Of a DNA stretch of 35,698 nt, positions 1-8,416 are shown one piece after another. Origin of the DNA: Prevotella sp. (lineage in GTDB: Bacteria; Bacteroidota; Bacteroidia; Bacteroidales; Dysgonomonadaceae); NCBI GenBank assembly GCA_031285905.1, contig JAITVH010000022.1, positions 1 to 35,698 on the forward strand, given 5' to 3'. The notes beneath the pieces were generated by a model that had not been told where the DNA came from, searched no databases, and was given only the letters and a program-made list of their open reading frames with translations. A program made the position numbers and the translations under genes. Position 1 is the first letter of the stretch. Each line of letters begins with the position of its first letter.

Positions 1-353
1 TCTTTCCAATTTTTTGACTCCGTCGATTTTACATACGCTTTGCTCCTGTGATTAATAATTCAATTCAAAGAACACTTTTTCGCTTTGGCTCCACCGATTT
101 ATGCTTCGCTCCAATTGACTCTGTCGATTACTTTGTAATTTAACTTTCCATTTTCAACTTTCAACTTTCAACTAAACTTACCTATAGATAAATTTCTAAA
201 ATAAATATGCATGTTTTACAACACATTAACTATAAAATAATATCCAAAGATTATTGTTATTATTGTAAGTGTAAAATAAACACTTATTTAAGACTGTATT
301 TTATACCTAAATAGATAAATGAAATAATAAACTAACATTAAGACTATAAACCT
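1..353. other. AT-rich intergenic region with repeat fragments
   Basis: I see no gene here. The first 180 bases hold low-complexity copies of motifs such as TTTCAACTTTCAACTTTCAAC-like runs (about 145-173) and a segment at 27-52 that matches 23228-23252 except for three bases, so this is a dispersed intergenic repeat. A perfect 7-bp inverted repeat, TAAGTGT/ACACTTA, lies at 266-286, about 70 bases before the GH43 gene, and could be a hairpin or an operator. No convincing -7 box was found for the GH43 gene. Confidence 0.5.
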
Positions 354-1325
354 ATGAAAAGAATTATCTTATTACTTCTTATTCTAGCCTGCTTCATATC
401 AAATATGGATGCACAGATTGAAGAGCCGGTAATGTTAGTTCCTACCGGAAACCCCTTATTTACACATAAATATACAGCCGATCCTGCAGCATTGATATAT
501 AACAATACTTTCTATTTATATACAGGACAAGATACCGGAGATGGCAGAGGATATAATATTCCTAACTGGTTGGTCTTTTCCTCCAAAGATATGAGAACAT
601 GGTACGAACATCCTGTACCATTACAGACCGGCGATTTTAAATGGGCAAAGGGACATAGTTCATGGGCTTCACAGGTAATAGAACGCAATGGCAGATTTTA
701 CTGGTATGTCTCAACAGAACATAATACAGGAGGAAAAGCCATTGGAGTAGCAGTGTCTGACAGCCCTACGGGGCCATTCGGGGATGCAAGAGGTTCGGCG
801 CTCGTAACCAACGATATGACTACAAGTCGTACCAATATTTCGTGGGATGATATAGATCCTACCGCATGGATCGACGATGACGGGCAGGCTTATTTGTTTT
901 GGGGAAATACTTGTTGCTACTATGCCAGGCTAAAAGAGAATATGACTGAGCTTGACGGAGAAATTATGACAGTCGATATACCTCATTTTACCGAAGCCCC
1001 ATGGATTCATAAACGCGGAGATTGGTATTATCTATCTTATGCAGCATGGTTTCCTGAAAAAATCTGTTATGCGATGAGCAAAAATATACATGGCCCATGG
1101 GAGTACAAAGGCATACTGAATGAAATTGCAGGTAATAGCAATACCAATCATCAGGCAATTGTTGAGTTTAAAGGTAAATGGTATTTCGTCTATCACAATG
1201 GGGCTATTCCTACTCAGGGAGGGAGCTATTTGCGATCGGTATGTATAGACTATCTCTATTATAATAAAGATGGAACCATGAAACGTATACAAATGACATC
1301 AGAAGGAATAACTGCAGATAAATAA
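354..1325 (+). CDS. secreted glycoside hydrolase family 43 protein
   Basis: The 323-residue product starts with a signal peptide (hydrophobic residues 4-17, likely cut after about residue 20, MDAQ), so it acts in the periplasm or at the surface. The rest reads as one five-bladed beta-propeller of GH43. The three catalytic acids expected for the family are visible: Asp43 in TADPAAL (general base), Asp168 in DIDPTAW (pKa modulator) and Glu214 in FTEAPWI (general acid). His266 in NHQAIVEF fits the conserved propeller histidine. GH43 enzymes mostly release arabinose or xylose from plant polysaccharides; its closeness in style to arabinoxylan arabinofuranohydrolases is an inference and the substrate is not certain. 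It is a single-domain protein without a binding module. No SusC/SusD pair adjoins it, so it is not in an obvious polysaccharide utilisation locus in this window. Confidence 0.9.
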   Translation: MKRIILLLLILACFISNMDAQIEEPVMLVPTGNPLFTHKYTADPAALIYNNTFYLYTGQDTGDGRGYNIPNWLVFSSKDMRTWYEHPVPLQTGDFKWAKGHSSWASQVIERNGRFYWYVSTEHNTGGKAIGVAVSDSPTGPFGDARGSALVTNDMTTSRTNISWDDIDPTAWIDDDGQAYLFWGNTCCYYARLKENMTELDGEIMTVDIPHFTEAPWIHKRGDWYYLSYAAWFPEKICYAMSKNIHGPWEYKGILNEIAGNSNTNHQAIVEFKGKWYFVYHNGAIPTQGGSYLRSVCIDYLYYNKDGTMKRIQMTSEGITADK

Positions 1326-1351
1326 TTCTTATAGATACACCCGGATAATTT

Positions 1352-1369
1352 CTAAAATAATATCTCTTT
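1352..1369 (+). repeat. direct repeat, left copy (pairs with 2931-2948)
   Basis: The 18-base sequence CTAAAATAATATCTCTTT is repeated exactly at 2931-2948. The similarity extends on both sides with small gaps (AATAAT before, T-rich ending in TTTTTG after). The two copies bracket the NERD gene and its flanking non-coding sequence. Confidence 0.7.
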
Positions 1370-1382
1370 GTTTTTGTCTGCC

Positions 1383-1468
1383 CGCGCGGACGTCCCGTCC
1401 GTGTGCATTATCATCTTAATTGGCTTCGCCGATTGCTTCGCAACACACAGACACTAGAAGTCTGCGCG
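1383..1468. repeat. GC-rich imperfect inverted repeat
   Basis: The left arm 1383-1405 (CGCGCGGACG..CCGTGTG) and the right arm 1444-1468 (CACACAGAC..GTCTGCGCG) are imperfect reverse complements with a spacer of about 38 bases. The element stands out as GC-rich in very AT-rich surroundings. It could be the terminator of the GH43 gene, but it has no clean T-tract and looks more like a dispersed palindromic or MITE-type repeat. Confidence 0.55.
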
Positions 1469-1504
1469 AGCGAGGGAAATTTTGTAGACGGATATTAAAA
1501 AACC

Positions 1505-1541
1505 TTGACTTCTTTTATATGTCGTAATTATACTACCTTTG
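1505..1541 (+). promoter_or_regulatory. putative Bacteroidota promoter for the NERD gene
   Basis: A perfect TAnnTTTG -7 box (TACCTTTG) is at 1534-1541, with TTG at 1505-1507 as a possible -33 element. The spacing of 26 bases is longer than usual. It predicts a leader of about 75 bases before the ATG at 1624. Confidence 0.45.
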
Positions 1542-1623
1542 CTATACATTTTGTATAAAGAAAATGTGAAATCTAGAGGAGCGAACGGCAAATGAAAAGA
1601 AACATACAAACAATTGAAATAAA

Positions 1624-2664
1624 ATGAACCCGAATGTTTTCAATGATTCAGGCGCAATAACAGAATTATTCCGAATTTTGAGAAGTAAATCTATATACAG
1701 GTTTAAATCTATTAACGATATTATTGACTATAAGAGGAACTATCCTAATGAAATTGAAAACATCAGGGCAAGAATAAAAAATGAAATCAATGAAGAAATA
1801 AAAAAACTGACAAAAGAGAATGAAAATCTTCTCGACGAGTATGACAGAGATAAAACCGAGTGTGGATCGCTTCTTTGTGCTCAGATAGACCTATTAAAAT
1901 CAATACTTTCGAGTTCACGAAACAATCTGTTCTCAAAAATTAAAAAGTATAGAGCAAAAAGAAAATTAAATCTCTTGGAGCCTGATTTCGACTGGATAGT
2001 AGAAAAACAGATAAAACACTATCTGGTTAAAATCGACAGCAATAAAAAGAAGATCAACCATTTAACATATAGCCAACTGTTAGAAATCGAACGAAGGTCG
2101 AAGCCTTTTATAAGGAAAATAGAACACATTGTTTCCGAATTAAACAGCCTTTCCGCATTCATATATGGAAGCGTCGGCGAGTTGAAGGCGATCGAGCTTT
2201 TGCGGAAACTCCCGAACGAGTATTATATCATCAATGATTTCAGAAAATCGTTCGACCCTCCTCTTTACCATAAAAGCGAAGACGACCGGATATATTCAAC
2301 ACAACTCGACCATATCGTTATCGGCCCTACGGGTGTGTTTGTCATAGAGACAAAATATTGGAGCAGGAAATCAACTGAAAGTAATGATTTGTTTTCACCG
2401 ATCAAACAATTAAGGAGGGGTGGGTTTGCTTTGTACATCATTATAAACGAGATTACCAAAAATTCAAATAGTTTTTTAAGTAATTGGGGGCATACTAAAG
2501 TATCTGTTTCAAACATATTGTTAATGATGGGAGCATCGGTAAACAATCAATTTGAGCATGTTAAAATACTGACAGAATCGAACTGTATTTACTATATTAC
2601 CCGCGGACCGACCATTCTCAACAAAAATCAAATTGATTGTCTCGTTAAAAGATTACTTCGCTAA
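1624..2664 (+). CDS. NERD-domain protein with coiled-coil N-terminus
   Basis: In this 346-residue protein, residues about 40-175 are charged and helical (long K/E-rich stretches) and probably form a coiled coil. Residues about 182-300 form a NERD (nuclease-related) domain: Glu186 in VGELKAIELL, Asp229 in TQLDHIVIGPTG, and Glu242-x-Lys244 in VIETKYW. These match the D...ExK core of the PD-(D/E)XK-like fold, so nuclease activity is possible, but NERD proteins are mostly uncharacterised. There is no signal peptide or transmembrane helix, so it should be cytoplasmic. It stands alone between a GC-rich palindrome and about 300 bases without a credible gene, and the whole segment is bounded by an 18-bp direct repeat. 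This may mean recent acquisition. A role in defence or DNA processing is a guess. Confidence 0.8.
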   Translation: MNPNVFNDSGAITELFRILRSKSIYRFKSINDIIDYKRNYPNEIENIRARIKNEINEEIKKLTKENENLLDEYDRDKTECGSLLCAQIDLLKSILSSSRNNLFSKIKKYRAKRKLNLLEPDFDWIVEKQIKHYLVKIDSNKKKINHLTYSQLLEIERRSKPFIRKIEHIVSELNSLSAFIYGSVGELKAIELLRKLPNEYYIINDFRKSFDPPLYHKSEDDRIYSTQLDHIVIGPTGVFVIETKYWSRKSTESNDLFSPIKQLRRGGFALYIIINEITKNSNSFLSNWGHTKVSVSNILLMMGASVNNQFEHVKILTESNCIYYITRGPTILNKNQIDCLVKRLLR

Positions 2665-2961
2665 TGCTCGCAATAATAACAGTGGTGGAGCACCGTGCGT
2701 TACCGGATATTTCCGCAAATCTACGACTCTATTGATGGCTATTGCTGTTCAAATACCTCATCGCCCGTTGTTCGCAAGTTTACTGCTATATTTATAGTAG
2801 AGAGAGAATTCTTTGATAGTATTGCACCGCAAAACACTGAAATACGCACGGTTTCTAAATCGTTACTCTCGAATCTCAATAATTCCGCAAGTGTTTATTC
2901 ATTGGGCATTTAAATCATACTGCGAATAATCTAAAATAATATCTCTTTATTTTTTGAATAA
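2665..2961. other. intergenic region, no credible gene
   Basis: A 72-codon open frame exists at 2695-2913, but its translation has no recognisable domain, no good start context and an unusual composition, so I do not call it. The right copy of the direct repeat ends this region. Confidence 0.5.
2931..2948 (+). repeat. direct repeat, right copy (pairs with 1352-1369)
   Basis: This is an exact copy of CTAAAATAATATCTCTTT, which also occurs at 1352-1369 on the other side of the NERD gene. It lies just beyond the 3' end of the convergent guanidino-enzyme gene. Confidence 0.7.
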
Positions 2962-3876
2962 TTATTTTCTGACCAGAGGTAATGTAGAACACCGCAACAA
3001 ACCTCCCATTTTGGAAATTTCATAGTAAGGAACTGTTTCGACAATCATTCCCCATTCATCTTTCATATAATTATTCAGACGGGTAAAATGAGCTTCGCTG
3101 ATTACCACATCGGGAGAAATGGAAAAGACATTCGTATTCATGTAATACATCTCCTCCTGCGTGACCTCAAATATATTATCATTCCCGAACAATTCTATTA
3201 GATAATTATAATCGTCTATATTTCTAAATCCATCCTTATATATAATAGCTTTTCCCTTACCGACAGGCATAAATGTACAATCGAGATGAAGAATACCTTT
3301 AGACGGGCCTGTGTCGTTCTTTTCCAGTTCTAGAGCAATAAATGTCTTATCAGGAAAGAGTTCTTTCATAAAATCTATTGCATATGCATTTGTCCGCGCA
3401 GTTTTATAGCTTGGATAATCAGATTCTGTATAAGTTCCCACAAATATCAGGTCATTGTATAAGACTACATCACCACCTTCCACATGAGCTTTTTCAGGGA
3501 GGTTATATATCTTGTTAAAAGCAATTTCACTATAGATCGGAGCGTATGCTTCCTGCTCATCTGCACGGTCGGGGATAATATTAGAGGTGATTATCCTGTC
3601 TTCGATAACAAATGCCACATCCCGTGCAAAAACCTGATTGCTGTTTGGCAGGATAAGCGGACGCAGAACTTCTACATCATATTTCTTCAGTATCTGCTCG
3701 AATGCAGTCATTTCACCAGCAATATCTTCTTCGGTAGGATATGTTCCGTTCTTTACTGTTTCATATGATTTAGCATCATATGTTTCTTCCAATGTCGGTA
3801 TCTTACCTAAAGAATAAGGCTGGCCTAATACGACAGTTTTAAGCTGTGCAGTCTCATTTTGAATATTCAGTATCAT
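2962..3876 (-). CDS. arginine deiminase / DDAH-family guanidino-group modifying enzyme
   Basis: I chose the ATG at 3876 (304 residues), because the longer frame to 3918 begins with TTG and adds residues that do not look conserved. The fold family is shown by its motifs in order: Asp86 in FARDVAFVI, Glu133 and Asp136 in HVEGGDVV, His197 and Asp199 in LHLDCTF, and a near-C-terminal cysteine, Cys296, in LLRCSTLPLVRK. Together they give the Cys-His-acid catalytic set of amidinotransferases, arginine deiminases and dimethylarginine hydrolases, which attack a guanidinium carbon through a thioether intermediate. The length fits hydrolases or deiminases of about 300 residues better than classical arginine deiminase (about 400). 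The exact substrate (arginine, a methylated arginine or another guanidine) cannot be read from the sequence. It is a single cytoplasmic gene, and no ornithine carbamoyltransferase or carbamate kinase is nearby. Confidence 0.8.
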   Translation of the reverse strand: MILNIQNETAQLKTVVLGQPYSLGKIPTLEETYDAKSYETVKNGTYPTEEDIAGEMTAFEQILKKYDVEVLRPLILPNSNQVFARDVAFVIEDRIITSNIIPDRADEQEAYAPIYSEIAFNKIYNLPEKAHVEGGDVVLYNDLIFVGTYTESDYPSYKTARTNAYAIDFMKELFPDKTFIALELEKNDTGPSKGILHLDCTFMPVGKGKAIIYKDGFRNIDDYNYLIELFGNDNIFEVTQEEMYYMNTNVFSISPDVVISEAHFTRLNNYMKDEWGMIVETVPYYEISKMGGLLRCSTLPLVRK

Positions 3877-4074
3877 AAATGCTGATTTTTTATATAAAGA
3901 TACTACTTTATGACTCAATAAAAAATAAAGTTGAACTACTTGCTGGATATCAGTGTATTATGATTTATCGGTCAAATTGGAACAAAAAAAATAAATATTC
4001 TTTTATGGAAATTCAACCTTTTTAATCTCTATAGAGTGTATTCGTTAATAAAAACATAGGCTTCCCCTTAGCCT

Positions 4075-4137
4075 CCCGGCGCGATTTTAATGATGATTTC
4101 TCTCACATAATCTTTCATTATTAAATATCGAGCCGGG
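4075..4137. terminator. large imperfect hairpin after the WG-repeat gene
   Basis: CCCGGCGCGATTTTAAT (from 4075) is mirrored by the arm ending at 4137 (ATTAAATATCGAGCCGGG), with a loop of about 15-20 bases. It lies about 15 bases past the stop of the minus-strand gene at 4153 and probably ends that transcript, although no T-tract follows on the minus strand. A second small stem, GGCT/AGCC, sits next to it at 4059-4074. Confidence 0.5.
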
Positions 4138-4152
4138 TATTATTTCCCATAT

Positions 4153-4605
4153 TTATTCGACTCTGTTTCCCTCCAAATCGATAAAGAAGGTTTCGCCGTT
4201 CAGTTTTACCTTTGCTTTACCGTCTTTATTAAAGTAGCGGGCATCATCATATATTAGTGGGATAACTACTTCTCCTGTTTGGTCTATAAAACCACATTTA
4301 CCCTCTATGCATACGGCTGCCAATCCCGTTTTAGTGAATGACCATGCCGGATTATATATACATGGAATAACTTCTTTCCCTGCTTTATCTACGTAGCCCC
4401 ACCAGCCATTTAACCGGACTAATGCCAATCCTACAGAAAAAAGATGTGCATAATCATATACAAACGGTACAACCTCTTCGCCTGTCGTTGCATCTAAAAA
4501 TCCCCATTTACCATTATTATTGGTCGGTACCAGTTTCCGCGTATCCGGTGCTGAACTCACAGAAGATTTCCCTGCGGATTCCTTTTTAGTTTGTTGTTTA
4601 GCCAT
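4153..4605 (-). CDS. small WG-repeat protein
   Basis: The product is 150 residues from the ATG at 4605; an upstream in-frame TTG at 4647 is a less likely start. After a lysine- and serine-rich N-terminus (about 25 residues, beginning MAKQQTKKES) come four WG-type repeats of about 33 residues: GKWGFLD..GEEVVPFVYD, GWWGYVD..GKEVIPCIYN, GKCGFID..GEVVIPLIYD, and a last partial unit ending FIDLEGNRVE. WG repeats form beta-hairpin arrays and are usually thought to mediate protein-protein contacts. There is no signal peptide, unlike the two repeat proteins at 18.7-20.4 kb, so this one is probably cytoplasmic. The tryptophan is kept in units 1 and 2 but is cysteine in unit 3. The biological role is unknown. 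Confidence 0.8.
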   Translation of the reverse strand: MAKQQTKKESAGKSSVSSAPDTRKLVPTNNNGKWGFLDATTGEEVVPFVYDYAHLFSVGLALVRLNGWWGYVDKAGKEVIPCIYNPAWSFTKTGLAAVCIEGKCGFIDQTGEVVIPLIYDDARYFNKDGKAKVKLNGETFFIDLEGNRVE

Positions 4606-4757
4606 TTTGATGTAAAAGAATAATTTGCATGTCTGCGAATTTAGCAAATATTTGAAATGCAGGAAAATATATTCTTATGAATCCCATATCCTTTCATATA
4701 GAAAGCACACATTACTATTTTTTTATTCGACTCGCTTATAAATCGCAGATTTTTATC

Positions 4758-4765
4758 TAAGTTTG
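4758..4765 (+). promoter_or_regulatory. putative -7 box for the S9 peptidase gene
   Basis: TAAGTTTG matches the Bacteroidota TAnnTTTG -7 element exactly and lies 30 bases before the ATG at 4795, implying a short leader. No clear TTTG -33 element is seen at the usual distance. Confidence 0.45.
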
Positions 4766-4794
4766 TCATTAAACTTAAATAACTATATACTACC

Positions 4795-7338
4795 ATGAAT
4801 TTACGTACCAGACTTGTATTTCTATCCTTAATCTTATCGCTCGGGCTTTTTGCCCAAAAGACGCAAAAATTATCTCAGATTCACATTACCCAACCTGTAA
4901 ATATTACCGAACCGATATTGGTAGACTCCAGTACCCTCAAAGGTGAGAAATACGATGAAAAGTATCTGTTGAAAACAGAATTGACCATACCTGCCCAATC
5001 AGCTTTCACATGGACATTGAAAGCCGATACCGCAGGATTTTTCTTTCCTGAAAAAGCAATAAAAGGAAAAACCACCTTACAACTTATATCTTTCTATGTA
5101 AGTACCGACAGATATGGAAAAGGAACGCTAAAAGTAACCTCGCCCAATATGCTGGAAATACTGGTGGATGGAAAATCCGTAAAATCGAAGACAACAAAGG
5201 AAAGCAATGTAGGATCAGCAAAAGATATTAGTGCAGACCTCAATCCATACCCGCTGAACAGTAGGGTAGTGATAAAGTTACTTTCTTCGGCTGATGACAA
5301 GGCATCCAGTGCCTTGAAGATAGAAATAGAAAATGAAAAAAATGATTCGCTTACTGTATTCTCAGTATCAAATACAAATAAAAGGAATGTTAACTTCACC
5401 GATATGATGCTGGGAGACAGGGTGTCGGGAGTTAATATTTCTCCGAATGGTGGATATATACTGATATCATACCGTAATACTTTGGGAGAGAATAGTGTTT
5501 CCTCTACAGAACTTTACGATATAAAATCAGAAAAACGTGTATTGATCGATGCTAATGGTAGTAAAAGGCAATTAAGTTGGATGCCTAAAAGCGAGAAACT
5601 GTTTTATATATCTAGAATAGGGGAAGAATCGAATATAATAACAATCGATCCTGCAACATTACAGGAATCTACATTGGCCAAAAACGTTCCTAATGAATAT
5701 TTCCGTTTCTCTCCTGACGAACAATCCCTGTTCTACAACAAGCAGGAAAAAGGAGATGAAAACAAAGGAGACCTGAAACTTCTGAAATCGCCTGAAGACC
5801 GTCAGGATGGCTACACTAACCGTTCTTTTATTTATCAATACGATTTAGGAACAGGGTTAAGCCAGCAATTGACTTATGGTTCGCATTCTACATGGATAAG
5901 CGATATTAGTCCCGACTCAAAACAAATGCTGTTTTCCATATCGGATGAAATTGTTACAGAACGTCCTTTCCGTAAGAATATGATGTTCCTGCTCGATCTT
6001 CCGTCAATGAAAGTCGATACACTTTGGAAAGATGAGGGCTTTGCACATAGTGCTTCTTTTTCCCCTGATGGAAAGAAAATACTGATATCCGGGTCAGGTG
6101 AAGCCTTTAACGGTATCAGTCTGAATATAGACGAAAGACAAATAGCTAACAGTTACAATAGCCTGGCCTTTATAATGGATTTAAAGACTAAAGAAATTGA
6201 CCCCATTACAAAAAACTTTGATCCCAGCATAGACAGCCACTACTGGAGCGAGAAAGACAATCATATCTACTTCCGTACCACAGATATGGATTATGTGAAT
6301 GTCTATCGTTACGATACTGGTAAAAAGACTTTCACCAAGCTTTCGCTGGAAGAAGACGTGGTTAGAAATTTCTCAATTGGCAAGAGATCGGATATTGCCG
6401 TATATTTCGGAGTCAGCCAATCCAATTCTACACGGGCATATATCTATGATATGAAAAACCAGAAGTCGAAAATGATAGCCGACCCTTACAACGACAGGTT
6501 ATCGCAAATGACACTTGGCGAAGTTAAAGACTGGAATTTCACCAATTCGGATGGAATAGAAATAAAAGGAAGTTATTATCTACCGCCTAACTTCGATCCG
6601 AATAAAAAATACCCGATGATTGTGTATTACTATGGCGGAACCTCACCTACTTCCCGCGGATTTGAAGGGCCATATCCTGCACATGTTTTCGCTTCTCAAG
6701 GATATGTGGCGTATATCATCCAGCCAAGCGGAGCGACCGGATTCGGACAAAAGTTTGCGGCAATGCATGTAAACGCGTGGGGTAAACGTACTGCCGAAGA
6801 TATTATAGAAGGGGTTCAGAAGTTTTTAACAGAACATTCTTTTGTGGATGAGAAAAAACTTGGCTGTATAGGTGCATCCTATGGTGGATTTATGACAATG
6901 TACCTGCAAACCAGAACTGATATATTTGCTGCGGCGGTATCTCATGCAGGTATCAGCTCAATAAGCAGCTATTGGGGTGAAGGTTACTGGGGTTATACAT
7001 ATAGTTCGGGAGCCAGTGCGCACAGTTACCCATGGAACAATCATGATCTGTATGTAAATCAAAGTCCGTTGTTCAATGCCGACAAGGTAAAAACCCCCAT
7101 ATTATTTACGCATGGTATGGTTGATACCAATGTGCCTATCGGCGAAAGCATCCAGATGTATACAGCGCTGAAAATACTGGGTGTACCAACCGAATTTATA
7201 CAGGTAAAGGACGAGAATCACGGTATAATGAATTACAAGCGCCGCGTGGAATGGAACAACTCCATTATGGCATGGTTTGCTAAATGGCTGAAAGATGATA
7301 ATGGCTGGTGGAAAGCTTTATATCCAGATAGCAAATAA
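4795..7338 (+). CDS. S9-family prolyl oligopeptidase (DPP-like), exported
   Basis: This 847-residue protein has an N-terminal signal peptide (hydrophobic residues 7-20, cut near LFAQ). Residues about 190-560 hold WD40/TolB-like beta-propeller repeats (for example FSPDGKKILISGSG) typical of the S9 propeller. The C-terminal alpha/beta-hydrolase domain carries the full catalytic triad: Ser695 in GASYGGFM, Asp777 in HGMVDTNVP and His809 in ENHGIMNY. S9 enzymes cut peptides after proline, or release dipeptides or acyl-amino acids. Bacteroidota use periplasmic versions to finish digestion of imported peptides. The pre-propeller region (about residues 20-190) is longer than in plain prolyl oligopeptidase and has a beta-rich look. 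It is a single gene with its own -7 box and a strong hairpin after it. The exact specificity (DPP IV, acylaminoacyl or other) is open. Confidence 0.92.
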   Translation: MNLRTRLVFLSLILSLGLFAQKTQKLSQIHITQPVNITEPILVDSSTLKGEKYDEKYLLKTELTIPAQSAFTWTLKADTAGFFFPEKAIKGKTTLQLISFYVSTDRYGKGTLKVTSPNMLEILVDGKSVKSKTTKESNVGSAKDISADLNPYPLNSRVVIKLLSSADDKASSALKIEIENEKNDSLTVFSVSNTNKRNVNFTDMMLGDRVSGVNISPNGGYILISYRNTLGENSVSSTELYDIKSEKRVLIDANGSKRQLSWMPKSEKLFYISRIGEESNIITIDPATLQESTLAKNVPNEYFRFSPDEQSLFYNKQEKGDENKGDLKLLKSPEDRQDGYTNRSFIYQYDLGTGLSQQLTYGSHSTWISDISPDSKQMLFSISDEIVTERPFRKNMMFLLDLPSMKVDTLWKDEGFAHSASFSPDGKKILISGSGEAFNGISLNIDERQIANSYNSLAFIMDLKTKEIDPITKNFDPSIDSHYWSEKDNHIYFRTTDMDYVNVYRYDTGKKTFTKLSLEEDVVRNFSIGKRSDIAVYFGVSQSNSTRAYIYDMKNQKSKMIADPYNDRLSQMTLGEVKDWNFTNSDGIEIKGSYYLPPNFDPNKKYPMIVYYYGGTSPTSRGFEGPYPAHVFASQGYVAYIIQPSGATGFGQKFAAMHVNAWGKRTAEDIIEGVQKFLTEHSFVDEKKLGCIGASYGGFMTMYLQTRTDIFAAAVSHAGISSISSYWGEGYWGYTYSSGASAHSYPWNNHDLYVNQSPLFNADKVKTPILFTHGMVDTNVPIGESIQMYTALKILGVPTEFIQVKDENHGIMNYKRRVEWNNSIMAWFAKWLKDDNGWWKALYPDSK

Positions 7339-7344
7339 AAACAA

Positions 7345-7372
7345 ATGAGGCTGTCCAATCGGGCAGCCTCAT
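7345..7372. terminator. bidirectional terminator between convergent genes
   Basis: A 12-bp stem, ATGAGGCTGTCC / GGGCAGCCTCAT (one G-T pair), with loop AATC lies between the S9 peptidase stop and the convergent YtxH-like gene. On the minus strand the stem is followed by TTTGTTTTTATTTGC, a good T-tract. On the plus strand the tail is weaker. Confidence 0.85.
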
Positions 7373-7393
7373 TCTGTATATTTATATAACAGT

Positions 7394-7708
7394 TTAACTT
7401 TGAGTTCCTGCGTTAGCTTTCGCTTTCATTTCTATTTCAGATAATTCTTCGGCTAGCTTTCCGACAACCTCCCCGGTCATTTCATTAATTTTTTGCTTGC
7501 CTTTCCGTACTTCCTGCCTTGCTTTCACGCCTGCACGCAGTACCTTGCTTTTACCTACAGTATAGCCATATTCCATCTCCGACTTGGCCTTATCTGTCAT
7601 ATTGTTCATTTTCGAACGTAACTCTTCTCTCGACTCTTCATCAGTGAGCTTTAATGCAGCATATACACCTAATGCTCCTATAGCTAATCCTAAAATAAAT
7701 CCTTTCAT
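7394..7708 (-). CDS. YtxH-like small membrane-anchored protein
   Basis: The 104-residue product has one N-terminal hydrophobic helix (about residues 3-20, FILGLAIGALGVYAALKL) followed by a long charged amphipathic helix (SREELRSKMNNMTDKAKSEM and onward). The glycine-rich helix followed by repeated K/E-rich helical segments is the layout of YtxH-domain proteins, which are general-stress or envelope-associated in other bacteria, with unknown biochemical function. It is probably anchored in the inner membrane with the helix in the cytoplasm. It lies in the same orientation as the two small membrane proteins upstream but is separated from them by about 117 bases, so co-transcription is uncertain. 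Confidence 0.65.
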   Translation of the reverse strand: MKGFILGLAIGALGVYAALKLTDEESREELRSKMNNMTDKAKSEMEYGYTVGKSKVLRAGVKARQEVRKGKQKINEMTGEVVGKLAEELSEIEMKAKANAGTQS

Positions 7709-7825
7709 AATGTGATATTTTATGATTTTTATATTCCTTACTTTAACAAATATAATACTTTTATAGTTTAAACAGTTACATTCAGGTAAATGTTTAAATT
7801 AAATTTTACAGATAGTTAAAAAAAC

Positions 7826-8104
7826 TTACATGTCATACAGGATCATAAAAGTTAAGACTCCTATTACTATTAAGAATATGGATAAAATACTGACTAAGAA
7901 GCGTGCTGTCTTTCTGCCAAACATATTCACCAATCCATCTATTTTCCGGGGATCGTAGTTAGAACCGCTGATATCTCCGAATATCCAGTTCCAGTCCAAA
8001 ATGCAGGCAAGTAACAACAATATACCTAGAACAATACAAAAGAGTGGCAAAATGACGGGGTATTCCTTCACCCATTCTTCTAAGGTCTCTCTTATTTTAT
8101 CCAT
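7826..8104 (-). CDS. two-helix membrane protein, possibly Imm17-like
   Basis: The 92-residue protein has two transmembrane helices, about residues 17-36 (ILPLFCIVLGILLLLACIL) and about 69-90 (FLVSILSIFLIVIGVLTFMI), joined by a polar loop with WNWIFGD and NMFGRKTARF. This layout and these motifs resemble the immunity 17 family of Bacteroidota as I remember it, but that assignment is tentative and no toxin gene is visible beside it. Its ATG follows directly after the TAG stop of the upstream gene (stop at 8105-8107, start at 8104), which shows tight translational coupling in a two-gene operon. Confidence 0.7.
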   Translation of the reverse strand: MDKIRETLEEWVKEYPVILPLFCIVLGILLLLACILDWNWIFGDISGSNYDPRKIDGLVNMFGRKTARFLVSILSIFLIVIGVLTFMILYDM

Positions 8105-8293
8105 CTAATCTTTATCTCTCTGTTTACTAAAAATTCCTCCAAATAAAGGAAACATAAATATGATAGGAATAAACATTACTGGGATGTCGAATATAAAATA
8201 GGCGATAGCAAAAGCCACCATCAATATAATGGTTATAAGGAGTATCCATTGTGATATATTCCATCTTCCTTTATTATGTTCCTTCTCTTGCAT
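8105..8293 (-). CDS. small two-helix membrane protein, unknown function
   Basis: The 62-residue protein has a short charged N-terminus (MQEKEHNKGRWN) and two hydrophobic stretches, about 15-33 and 37-53, the second proline- and phenylalanine-rich (DIPVMFIPIIFMFPLFGG). It ends in a basic tail, SKQRDKD. I do not recognise a family. It is directly upstream of, and adjacent to, the two-helix protein at 7826-8104 with no intergenic base, so the two are very likely translated together and may act as a pair in the inner membrane. Confidence 0.6.
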   Translation of the reverse strand: MQEKEHNKGRWNISQWILLITIILMVAFAIAYFIFDIPVMFIPIIFMFPLFGGIFSKQRDKD

Positions 8294-8416
8294 TTAGATA
8301 GCTTCCCGAATAATATTAGCCTCAAAACTAATTAATATTTTATCAAAAACATTCGGTATCCACTTATATTGATATTTTTTTAACTTAAAAAAAACATCCA
8401 TAATGCAATATTTTAC

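Noticed and set aside
2695..2913. 72-codon open frame after the NERD gene
   Set aside because: The translation has no recognisable domain or start context and its composition does not resemble neighbouring genes; the stretch is better read as non-coding.
3877..3918. N-terminal extension of the guanidino enzyme from a TTG
   Set aside because: The ATG at 3876 gives the usual family length; the added 14 residues are unlikely to be conserved.
4606..4647. N-terminal extension of the WG-repeat protein from a TTG
   Set aside because: The ATG at 4605 opens a lysine-rich sequence typical of a true N-terminus and no extra start signal is visible.
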